NCBI GenBank assembly: GCA_021234155.1 | Contig: JAJEKV010000078.1 | Location: 870,001-934,000 of the forward strand | Direction of reading: 5' to 3' | From: Isoetes taiwanensis | Lineage: Eukaryota; Streptophyta; Lycopodiopsida; Isoetales; Isoetaceae | Length of the DNA stretch: 64,000 bases | In this document: positions 33,235 to 42,579 of the stretch, in pieces | Numbering within the stretch: the stretch's first letter is position 1 | Layout: each line of letters begins with the position of its first letter | Made by a program: the position numbers and the translations under genes | The notes under the pieces: model-generated | Database searches by the model: none | What the model was told of the DNA's origin: nothing | What the model saw: only the letters and a program-made list of their open reading frames with translations

Positions 33235-33465
33235 ATGGAGTTTTATCATTCAGAGATTAACCCAATGTTAATATACGCAGAACAAGATTATCTGAAAACA
33301 TCTCCACGTGTCAGGAAAGTCATTGCCAGATATAGGCTCAGCTCTCATCACCTAAGAATCGAAACAGGTCGATGGATGAAAATCCCAAGGGAAGAAAGAA
33401 TTTGCCTGTTTTGTGAAGACGGCCAGATTGAAGATGAAGAACATACCCTTCTTCGATGCACATAA
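33235..33465 (+). CDS. LINE ORF2 C-terminal zinc-binding segment
   Basis: The frame-shifted continuation of the RT protein. LRIETGRWMKIPREERICLF is followed by CEDGQIEDEEHTLLRC. This C..C...H...C arrangement is the zf-RVT-like tail seen in plant L1-like ORF2 proteins. It is separated from the RT by one frameshift. Confidence 0.7.
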   Translation: MEFYHSEINPMLIYAEQDYLKTSPRVRKVIARYRLSSHHLRIETGRWMKIPREERICLFCEDGQIEDEEHTLLRCT

Positions 33466-36279
33466 TACGATCCAATAAGAGCGAGATATGAAGCTGAACA
33501 CTCTAACCTTTTCTCTCTGTGGCAGATGGATCCTATCCGTCTCGGAGCATTTATATCTGATATAGATAAGCATCATCTTATGTTAAAAACTCTGCACAAT
33601 ACTTGATACTTTATTGTATTTCAGCTTCATGCCCTTTTGGGTCTTAAGAAGCTCGATTTAATCATATTATTATTATTATTATTATTATCTTTTGGACACT
33701 CGTTGTTTAGATTTGACTTGATGGTTGCCTATTTTTCAGGAGGAGGATGACATGGAGCAATCCAGAGGATTTAAAGGGCAAGAAATTTTACATTATATCT
33801 GGCAACCACAGTATTTGCGCGGCACAACTCCTTTGTTCGGTCGTCGGCCTGCGGGAGCAGCAACTAGAATTTGCTAAAGTATATGCTAGAAGAAGATCGA
33901 GAGTGCTCAACGGAAATCTTACTGACAAGGAATATATAGAGTTGAGTATTCAATGCAACGAAGTAATTGCAAACACCGTCTCTGAGAGCCACCGATTGAA
34001 AAGCGCAACAACCGTCATCGGCACAAGGCTTATGGCTGTCCTCCACAAGGACCGATAGGAACGGCTACAACTTCACTTGGAAGGTATTTAATCATTTTTC
34101 GCCGCCAACATCGCCGTGACGCGATATTGATGACCTTTGCTTCTGCAGGATTTCCATGAAATTGCAACGACCACTTTGAAAGTGCAGGAGCTTAAAGATG
34201 AAAAACAATTCATCTTTATGGATGAGAAGGTTTTCAAGAAGTTAATGGAAGTTGCCGGACTGTGGGTGAACCGTAAGCTCGATTGTCGACCATGGTGAGT
34301 TTCGGACAAGCCATCCAAAGACTTCTTTAACAAGACCTGGCTCGGTTGCTACGAGGTATGTCGAATCTTGAGAGGTGTCACAATTTGCTTTCGATGAGAT
34401 TATAGAAGGCAAGACGTATTTGAAGGTGCAGTCAGGGTATAGCGGGAGATTTGATTGCAAACAACGGGCAACCGACATCAGAACCCTGACTTTTATGAGG
34501 CGCGAAATTTTATCTTATGCCACAAATTTGCTGCAAAAGGATTTCGATAGCTGGGAGGAATTGCTTCAGGCTTTTCGATTTGGTGAACAGAGAATACTAG
34601 ATATATCGGATATCTGCGTCTGATGCGTGAAGGCTAACTATAACAAGGATCATACACTAGGTAACCTACGTAGCCTTTACGGAGCCAATCGGAAATATTC
34701 TAAAAAGCCAGCCAGAGGCTAGAAAAATAAAGGAAAAAAAAAATATTGTCATAGCGGTGACAAAGGATGGCATCCTACTTCCTCCCCGGTGTGGGGAGAA
34801 TGCCACATTGATATTTATTGACATCCGAGGGATGAACAAGGTATGGGATTGCAAGAAATACCTGGAACCTATTTACAAGGATAGCTACCATGACTCTTGC
34901 CAAAGTTTATCACTTGGTTATTATCATGCGTTACGTGAATTTGCCCAATTGCTTGTCTGTGGAAGCAAATTCAGCGGTGGCCACCTATCTTTAGGTTCTT
35001 ATGAAGAAATGGGATGGGAGAGCAAAAAAAGGGTGAAAGAACATCATTACTATATTAGTCATATGTGCATTGCGGGAGTGATGTTAGGTAGCTTTTTGTG
35101 CAACTGAGCTCGAGCCGCCTATCTCCACACAACAAGGCTCCTAAGTCAACACCATTGCCTCCAATGCTGCTAACAGGGTAATGAGGATGCGATGAGAAGA
35201 TAAAAAAAGAAGTTTCGGACTCTTTTATAGGCAAACCAAGATACAAATGGGCGGCAATGGAAGGAGATCTTGTATTGAAATGCCAGCCCGAAAACCTCAT
35301 ATACCTACTATATTGTTGATCACCTGGTGCCCTCGACGGTTGCGTTAAGATTTCTTTTAATTTTGGGGGGACTTCACCGTGTCGCTCTTATGCAAGGCAA
35401 AAAAGCGTGGCCTCGAAAAGTTCAGGTAAAGTGTGTCGTTTCCTGAGGGCCTTCTTGGAAACGCTTGAGAAAATGGCCAGTCAAACTATGGGGGGATCTG
35501 AAGAAGAGGAGAAAGCAGAGAATGCAGAGCCTAATCCTTTCTTTGCCGAACATCGATTATCACCCAAAAACACGGATATATCGGGGGTTGGATACCATTT
35601 TGGATAACCTCGATGCTAAGTCCCACGAGGGAGAGAATGCAAGAAACAAAGCGCTTGCTAGAAGCGACGGAAAAAGGTATTGAAGCCCTCGAGCCCACTT
35701 TTCAAAAATTAAGTGCACTGAATGAGAAGATTGATGGGTTCATGCCATTCTTGACAGGCGAACATAAGTTTGAATACTTGGGCGTAGAGCACATGGAAGT
35801 AGACCAAGAGCACATGGAAACAGACCAACAGCACATGGAAACAGACCAAGATGAGGCTGTTGGGACACAAGAGCATCAGGTACACAGCAAGAAGTAGAAG
35901 CTCTTTCATCCACAGGAGATTGCTACTCAATCGGAGAAGGAACTTATAGGCGGGAGCAGTCTGGGGGGGGAGAGTGAAAATGCGAGCTGATTCACATGTG
36001 GAGCGCGCCATAAGCGCCATGGGTGTTGAGATTCGAGGTCCGCGGGTTATTGAGGAGATGGACACAACACAAACTATGGAATTGGGTAGAGCGCATGTCA
36101 TCCGCATGGCCAATGAAATGGGTGTGATACCTGATAGCGTATCTGAAACACAATCACAAGACTTATAATTGCATTCTTCAAGAATGAATATTGTATATTA
36201 CTTCCTTAGTTTCAGGAATATGTATTACGATATTTTTTGGTCTTTACTACTACTTCGTGCATGTTTAATACTGAAAACA

Positions 36280-36443
36280 ATCGCGACCGCGATCCGCTGT
36301 GGCAAATATATGGCTTTAAATACTGAAATATTTGTGCTATGCTTGCTGCACTGTACCTTTTTTGTACGTAATGCTCTCATATGGTTTTAATAAAAGGCTC
36401 ATTATTTTGTCTCCTTTCAGCTGCGAAAGATCGCGTTCGCGAT
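36280..36443. repeat. Two further GC-rich palindromes
   Basis: atcgcgaccgcgat at 36280-36293 and atcgcgttcgcgat at 36430-36443. They place palindromes on both sides of the ParB-like gene. Confidence 0.8.
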
Positions 36444-36654
36444 TCTTGCGATAAGATAGAGCATTCCCTCCTACTACATTCTACTCACGATGGACCTTTG
36501 CATGAGCTGTAGAAATTATATTTCCGCACAACACTGAATCATTTGTAGAATTTGTGGAAAAAAACGCCAACTTTTACTCAGTTGGTAGTAGTTTCTGCTA
36601 TTTCATGCTAAACGAGAATTCCAAATTTCTCTAATTAATTAATTCATGCTTAAA

Positions 36655-36850
36655 GCGGCTAGGGGGGATTCATACCTCCACCTTGGCCAAAAGATACATG
36701 AGAATAGCCCCATAGGGTCAAATAAGCAAGTTCAGGTGGAAACCTAACCTTATTTGTAAATGAAATCTAACCAGGGGAACTTTGGAAAAAAGGCTGGGGG
36801 GACTCGTACCTCGACCATGGCCAGAGAATTACATAACATCAACCCCTAAG
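36655..36850. repeat. Two more gggggactcgtacctc repeat heads
   Basis: At 36660 (aggggggattcatacctcca) and 36794 (ggggggactcgtacctcgac) the head of the 22.7-23.6 kb repeat family reappears. The tRNA-like portion is not clear here. The following 36.9-37.4 kb shows no gene. Confidence 0.55.
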
Positions 36851-37408
36851 ACAAAGGAGAACTCAATGGAAACCTAACCTTGAATCATAGGGGAAACCTT
36901 ACATTTTTAAAATGTTATCACCATAAACTCGGGAGGGCAGAGGCCATTAACGTTCAATTTGAGGTTTACCAGCCACGTGGGCCAATGGGAGGATTGACAG
37001 GCTGTATCCCCACCTACCTCTGCCCATACCAAAAAAATCATTACAGACTGTCAGTACGATTCTGGCAACTGGCGACTGTCCCATTTCGACCGTCCGGGCA
37101 ACACTCGAGCCTGTGACCTTGCTTTTTTGCTTTTGCCTTAGCAGAGAGGACTTGGCCATGGCGACCACTTCGATTCCGGCACTGAAATGCTTGAGGGATC
37201 AGCTATGGCGCTAAGACCGACTGATAATCCTCCCCATGCAATTGCATGCGATTGAGCTTTGCATATCCATTAGAAGCTTTGTTGTCTACTTAATTAGTAT
37301 TTATGATTGGATGAATTGAGACCTACTACGTTAACATTGCATAATCCTTAAACTTCAGGTCTTTTTAATGGCCCCGTATATATAACCACGACCTTGCCCT
37401 TATTCTAG

Positions 37409-37841
37409 TAGAGTATGCTTTGGCGGTAAGTTGAGCTATTTACTCAATCACCGTGACAAATAACAAATCAAACTAATATGGTGCTACTTTGACAGGGTGT
37501 ATGTTGATTATTACGGCCTCTTTACTTGCATGGAACTGCATTCTAGATGCCATGGCTTGACAGAGGTTCGTTTCTCTCTATGATTGGTTATTTTCGTTTC
37601 TTGTATGGGCTGCTCCTTATATCGTCTTTGTGCTTTGCTTGTGATTTAAAGTTATTGAGGTTGTTAGGGATACACCACATTGTCTTCAGGTATTTTGGTT
37701 ACAGTAATATTATATTGTTTCACAATTTGGAAGCCTAACTCCTTATCTACGAATCTATATCCTAAAATGACAGGGTTTTCTTGGATATGCACAAGATTTG
37801 GAAGCTATTGTTATCGCATTTCGTGGAACTCAGGAAAGCAG
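37409..37841 (+). pseudogene. Captured class-3 lipase fragment, four exons
   Basis: Four short exons with splice borders encode consecutive pieces of a plant alpha/beta-hydrolase (class 3 lipase). 37409-37425 gives EYALA. 37496-37565 gives VYVDYYGLFTCMELHSRC then HGLTE. 37645-37689 gives FKVIEVVRDTPHCLQ. 37774-37841 gives GFLGYAQDLEAIVIAFRGTQ. The family reads EYA.AVY, W.CSRC.GLT, F.VIE...D..HCLQ, and AIVIAFRGTQ. The GXSXG serine motif and downstream exons are absent. One phase mismatch and a degraded acceptor before the third exon show decay. It lies between the palindromes and the right end of the giant element, so it is probably cargo. Confidence 0.75.
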
Positions 37842-38098
37842 GTGAGGTTTTTTCTTTATGACACTACCCTGTTGCTGGCTTCAAATTTTGGGTTTTTAAT
37901 CAAGACTCTTAGTTCTATTATAAGTTATCCATTGTGTATTCATTTCTAGTGGCTGGATTTGACTGTCAGTTGTCTACTGAATTATGAATCTGAATGTAAT
38001 ACGGAAGCCAACTATTGTTTATTTTGGTAGAGTCTGATCAATAGGGCTTTTGCAGCTTAACTAAAAGATATCATTTTTGCTTAACTAAAAGACATGTA

Positions 38099-38407
38099 TT
38101 GACATTTTCATTTTTCAGTGTCAAAGAAAAAGAAGCTGTTTGTATGTTTCTAATGAAGATCTCAACTGTCAATGAGATGTACACTCAAATTCCAAAATTT
38201 ATGGCAGAACAAAACAGGTTTAGACAAAGGACTTTTAAAGGTATTCGAAACCTCAGTCAATTAGAGAAGCTAGATCTAGTAGTAAAGCACTTGCTGAGCA
38301 AAATTCTGAGTTGGATGCCAAAAAAAGTGCTCACCAAGTGGGGTTTTGTGTATCTGATTTGTTTTTCGATGTCAGCTCATAGTTGGCAGGCTATAAGGAA
38401 TGACTAA
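38099..38407 (+). other. Exon-like helical segment, unrecognised
   Basis: After an acceptor-like CATTTTTCAG an open frame of about 100 codons runs with helical composition (FRQRTFKGIRNLSQLEKL). A second frame inside it reads EQNSELDAKKSAHQ, also coiled-coil-like. It could be another captured exon. No family is assigned. Confidence 0.3.
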
Positions 38408-38609
38408 TGTACTGATCTTTGATCTCTTAATAGACTGATTTACTGACTTGTTCTTTCTATATTCATGGTCTTGGTATTAAGAAATTGCATATAATTTTCA
38501 GTTTCTCTTTTTTTTTTTTGTATGGAACATAATTTGTTTTATAGAATCCACATACAATTCCGTCCTATCTGCATTCAAATCTACATCTTCATATGCTTTT
38601 ATTATTTGA

Positions 38610-39263
38610 AGAGGGGGATGGTTGAGAAGAGGGGTATGAACGGAATAAGGGGATATTAAACAAAAAATCACGAAGGGGGGATTTTTGAGAAAAGGATATT
38701 CAGAGTATGGGATATTAAATTACAAGGTCACAAAAGGAGGATGGTTGAGAAGAGGGGTATGAACGGAATAAGGGGATATGAAACATAAAAGGAGTATGAA
38801 CGGAAAAGGAGTATAAACATAAAAGGGGTATGAACAGAATAAGGGGATATTAAACATAAAAGGAGGATGGTTGAGAAGAGGGGCATGAACGGAATAAGGG
38901 GTATGAACAAAATAAGGGTATATTAAACTACAAAATCACAAAGGGGGATTGTTCCTAGAAAGGTGTATGAAAACATAAAAGGAGAATGGTTGAGAAGAGG
39001 GGTATGAACGGAATAAGGGGTATGAACGGAATAAGGGTATATTAGACTACAAAATCACAAAGGGGGATTGTTCCTAGAAAGGGGTATAAACATTATTTGT
39101 GAAAAAAGGGGTATGACCATTGCATATGACAATGGGGGATATAAAGAAAATTCAAATAAGGGGATATTAATCTACAAAATCACAACGGGGGATTGTGGCC
39201 AAATACCCCGTTTCTGAAAATCATGTCCATTCCACGAAAAGGGGGATTTTAAGGGGTTTTTTA
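38610..39263. repeat. G-rich subterminal minisatellite, right
   Basis: Multiple units of ggggtatgaacggaataagg and aatcacaaagggggattg. The open frames through it are low-complexity artefacts. It mirrors the G-rich block inside the left terminus. Confidence 0.8.
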
Positions 39264-39304
39264 TGGGGGATTTTAAGGAGGATATGGGCATCGTTTTTTA
39301 TGTG
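39264..39304 (-). repeat. Giant element right terminal inverted repeat
   Basis: The reverse complement begins CACATAAAAAACGATGCCCA and contains ATCCTCCTTAAAAT. It is followed by agatagatagatag, a GATA microsatellite at the insertion site. Confidence 0.75.
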
Positions 39305-39337
39305 AGATAGATAGATAGATAGTATTTTTACGTCATA

Positions 39338-40316
39338 ATAATGTCAGTTGTGAAGGATGTAGAGGAACTAATAGAAAATAACAATTCTAACAGTCAGAAG
39401 AGCACGGAGATTAAGGGTGGCGAAGGGGAGAATGACGCCGACGACTGCAGCGAAACTGAAGATGATAGGTATGTTCTTGCAGATGAAATCGCGCCATGCG
39501 TGATTTAATTTATCTTAGCTTTGAATTAAATTGCGCCAAGCGTGCTTTGATTATATTTCGTTGTCACACTAAATCACACCGAGCGCGATTTGGTTAAGAC
39601 TAACTCAAATCACGCCTGGCACGTTTGTATTGTTTGTGTGATCATATCTTGCTGACCATATACATGTTTGATGTTTCAACTTGCCTTGCGTTTCTAAGAA
39701 GGTTGTGGTATTCGACCTAAACAGAGCCCTTTGTAAGACTTTTCCGAAACATAAAGTGGCTAGAGATCAGTTTCATCAGACACCAGTAGAATCAAACACC
39801 AAGTGGATCTATCCGCAGCCGCACTTGAAAGAGATGCTAGATGAGGCATTTAGGTTATTTCGAGTTGGTTTTTGGTCATCCATGGAACTAAGGAACATCA
39901 AGGATACTTTGGAGGCACTGGGAGAAATGTGTAGACATTGGTTGACCTTTTGGGATCAGAGCAAATGTGTGAAGTTCACTAATCCCAAGGATCCAACAGG
40001 CAAGCCTATCTTCATTAAACACTTGAGTAACATGATGGAAGAACTTGGTATCGAGAATAAGGATGATGTAATCATAGTGGATGATGATGCTCCCAAATGC
40101 TTCTACAATCAAATACAGGCCCTGAATCCACCATCGTACGATCCAAAAAATTTTGTGACACATGATTTTCTGGTGAAGTTTATGTCTATTATGAATAATT
40201 TGACTATGGAGATGACGGTGCGTGAAGTCTTAGATTCACACCCAGAACTGGATAGAACGGCTGACATGGAACCACACCTTGTTAAATATGTGGAAAAACA
40301 TGGATTGATCCCTTAA
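39338..40316 (+). pseudogene. FCP1-like HAD-domain protein, 3' part of interrupted copy
   Basis: This continues the frame interrupted at 21541. Exon 39338-39468 (KDVEELIENNNSNSQKST...) ends at a GATAG/GTATG donor. The second exon, 39680-40316, has an FCP1/SCP-like (NLI-interacting factor) HAD fold: VVVFDLNRALCKTF (motif I), VGFWSSMEL (motif II region), and VIIVDDDAPK (motif III). The FCP signature DxDx(T/V) here reads DLN, so the second catalytic Asp is Asn, as in the other copy. The splice acceptor is tttcaa instead of the tttcag of the intact copy, so splicing should fail. The C-terminus is intact (...YVEKHGLIP). Confidence 0.8.
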
Positions 40317-40623
40317 TGTTTTATTGGAATATATGATATTTTTGTATGATATTTGTGTCATGTATCAATAATTTTGGGTCTGCAATTGCCTCGCAAATAA
40401 TTCAATCTGTCATTATCAAACCTAATATCTTCATCTAAATGCTATTCAATTTTGGTCTCATCTATCTTAGTAACTTGCTCTTCATTTTTGCATATTTCAA
40501 TTCGGATATGAAACGACACACGTGAATTGCAACCTTATGTTATTTATCAAGTCCAAAAAAAAAGATTAAAAAGAACAAAAACCCCCTAGAAGACAACAGC
40601 AGGTTGGGCTGATTTTGGAGTTG

Positions 40624-40653
40624 ACATAATCCCAATTTAATTGGATGATGGTT
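40624..40653. repeat. FCP-element terminal sequence, right (inverted)
   Basis: The reverse complement reads aaccatcatccaattaaa..., matching 20101-20130 and 59118-59147. It lies 308 bases after the FCP protein stop, close to the roughly 300-bp distance in the other copy. Confidence 0.65.
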
Positions 40654-40740
40654 AATTGATGCAAGCCGTAAAAAACATTCGACCACTGCAGCATAAGCTA
40701 GCGCAGACACAAGAGATGATGCCCTCATCTTCTAGTGTCA

Positions 40741-41955
40741 ACTTAGAAGGCTTCAATCCTCTTCCTCGAAATCTCTACTTGTAGTTGGATAATGCATCAG
40801 GTCAAAATAAAAATAGATACGTGTTCTCCTACCTCTCTTACCTGACATGGCTTAAGGTATTCGATTAGATTCAGGTTGGCTTCATGATGGTTGGGCACAC
40901 TCATGACGATATCAATGCATTATTTGGGAACTTTTTGACGTTAATGAATTCATTGGACGCTCTAACTTTGCCTGAGTTGCTTTACTTGTTTAGCAAGTGC
41001 AATGCAAAGTCTCCAGTTCCATATTTTGTGGATGAAGTTCCAGATTGAAAAGGCTTTGTCAAGGGATATATCCTGATAAAGGCCAACGTCTAACAGGCCA
41101 TATCGGCCCATTACTATTCCGATTTAAAATAGTGATGGAAAATGGCCCATTATGCAATATAAAATGCGGCCAACCCATAAAGAGTGGATTCCAGAAAAGG
41201 AATAAGAATGTGGAAGGAGGATGAAAATGGTGAGCCAACATTACCAATAGGGGTGCCTAAAAAATCCTTCCAAGGAAGACATTAAAAGATCTCCCTGGCC
41301 TGGCAGACAGCATCAGCAAGTACATAGCATTATAGAACTCCTTCAGCAAAAATCAAGAAGAGAGTGTGTTTGCACGACAGTACAATGCAACTATGGATTA
41401 TTGGACCGAGATTCTTTTATGTTTGGAAGATGTATCTCCAGGACGACCTCAAATGATAACTTTTGGTTGCGTACAAGGCAATAACCTCTACAAGCTGCCT
41501 TTACTCCAGAGGTCGATGAAACCGCCGTGTTTGTAAGATCTTTGCCTTCTTATTGTGGGCCAGCAAATGGGCGTCCAGTGTTACCTATGGATGAGTTCGA
41601 TCCTCATGCACATGTTACGAAAGGTATGTTTGTTTTAGTCTAATCTGGAGATGAAATTCCAATGTGGTTGGGCTATACAGAAGAAGATACCATCTTGGAT
41701 CCAGAGTCTATCAATTATGGTCATATTTGTGTACCATGGTGGATGCATGTTAGTCGTGACTATACAAGTTGCTTAACTAAACGTTAGCGACCCAATACAT
41801 CAGATCCATCAAGGTATGAGAAGTTAGATGCTATACATTATGCATGGGATGCAAATGGCAAAAGATCGAAGACTATTCAAATTCTAAAATACATTGTTGA
41901 CATGTGGGAGAACATAGCATTAGCTAAAGGCTCTCAATCTCAGTTATGTTCTTGA
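40741..41955 (+). pseudogene. Second DUF7869-type transposase copy, heavily decayed
   Basis: A plus-strand translation with many stops gives LDNASGQNKNRYVFSYLSYL, MVGHTHDDINALFGNF, ALTLPELLYLFSKCNAKSP, and the C-terminal module (FDPHAHVTKGMFVLV, YGHICVPWWM, LDAIHYAWDA). It aligns along its length with the minus-strand gene at 24989-26400. In-frame stops (for example after KVFD and in FVLV) and frameshifts make it non-functional. Its partner small-protein gene follows in convergent orientation at 42181-42419. Confidence 0.75.
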
Positions 41956-42180
41956 TAATCATGTATGTAATTTCTCTTGCTATAATGGTAATGCATCAAT
42001 AGCTATATTTAGTTGGCATTTTTTATGTAATACTTCAGCATTTTGGTATATTAATACTCAGGTTCGATATATCAGATAATATTCATTATGCTTTTACATC
42101 CTTACATCTTTAATAGATGCTTATACATCATGATGCACATACATTAGGTGCACACATTATTGATGGCGTACAGTCAATGA

Positions 42181-42419
42181 TCACTCATCAATCTCTGCTA
42201 AGGTGATTCCATTCAGCTCGTAGGTATGGCGATCAGGAAGCCAAACAAGGTGGATCACAACACGATGAAGCCCGAGGCAATCATATTCACGACCATTAGC
42301 TTTGGATTGTAGGTAGGATCAAGGTGAACACCTCTTATAACGCATCTAAGAAGATCATTGTAGCTCATGGAGCAAGTAATGGTCTCGATGTGATCTGGAT
42401 GAGTAGACGATAAGCCATG
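42181..42419 (-). pseudogene. Conserved 80-aa small protein, copy 3 (decayed)
   Basis: The minus strand gives THPDHIETITCSMSYNDLL, HLDPTYNPK and, after a frameshift, LHRVVIHLVWLPDRHTYELN then GIT..EIDE. These are the same motifs as copies 1 and 2. An upstream ATATAAAAG box and caataattcacgtcaataa phrases show the promoter is also homologous. It stands convergent to the transposase remnant, as in the giant element. Confidence 0.7.
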
Positions 42420-42538
42420 GGAGATGAATGACTTTTACCACCGAATGAAGCTGCTTTTATATCCGTAGAATTATTGACGTGAATTATTGGTGTAGATTGT
42501 AGCATTATTGGTAAAATACTTCAACATTATTGGTATAA

Positions 42539-42570
42539 CTAGTAATGGTGCCCAGCGTTGCTGGGCAAAT
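42539..42570 (-). mobile_element. Helitron 3' terminus (F), partner end not found
   Basis: The minus strand shows GCCCAGC-AAC-GCTGGGC (42550-42566), seven bases, CTAG (42542-42539), then T. It inserted just upstream of small-protein copy 3. No 5' TC end was recognised to the right. Confidence 0.75.
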
Positions 42571-42579
42571 GTTAGGTAC

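Larger units (their letters stand above)
31272..33689 (+). mobile_element. 5'-truncated LINE in the intron of the ParB-like gene
   Basis: It begins a few bases after the intron donor and ends in a TTA-repeat tail (33664-33689). It lacks an endonuclease domain, so it is 5'-truncated. The orientation is that of the host gene. No convincing target duplication was seen. Confidence 0.75.
30132..36168 (+). pseudogene. Multi-exon ParB-like DNA-binding protein gene, decayed
   Basis: The first recognised exon follows an acceptor TTTACAG (30131). It encodes an N-terminal region (IGIAQAIPHIKGDPRKDMCL...), then a Pro/Ser-rich linker, and a ParB/sulfiredoxin-fold half: HRMRSNDHVQTLVKSFKTYP, VLTPADVVPFDPITG. 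A donor (ACAG/GTAAAT, 31270) opens a 2.47-kb intron containing a LINE. The next exon at 33740 continues with KKFYIISGNHSICAAQLL, the ParB-like 'IIxGxHxxxAA' motif. Further pieces are at 34150-34290, 34375-34623, 34757-35107 and 35407-36168, the last with a repeated HMETDQQ and a helical tail. Frames are broken at an eight-C run (30939-30946), by a stop at 34056, and elsewhere. The family call rests on motifs read by eye, and the rest of the protein is unrecognised. Confidence 0.55.
21549..39304. mobile_element. Giant 17.76-kb DNA transposon with 41-bp inverted ends
   Basis: The left end CACATCAAAAATGATGC... and the reverse complement of the right end CACATAAAAAACGATGC... agree at about 36 of 41 positions, sharing the core ATCCTCCTTAAAAT. 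The element interrupts the FCP gene, whose intact homologue at 60.4 kb gives the empty site. Both flanks carry AGATAGA, a possible 7-bp duplication, but the right flank is a GATA microsatellite so this is ambiguous. Contents in order: G-rich minisatellite, unknown exon, tRNA-like repeats, two small-protein genes, DUF7869-like transposase (minus), DUF8039-like gene (minus), palindrome array, ParB-like gene with LINE, more tRNA-like repeats, lipase fragment, G-rich minisatellite. Which of these belong to the element and which are later insertions or cargo is inference. Confidence 0.7.

Noticed and set aside
38728-38910. Hydrophobic 60-codon protein with internal repeats
   Set aside because: Encoded by the complement of a G-rich minisatellite; not a gene.
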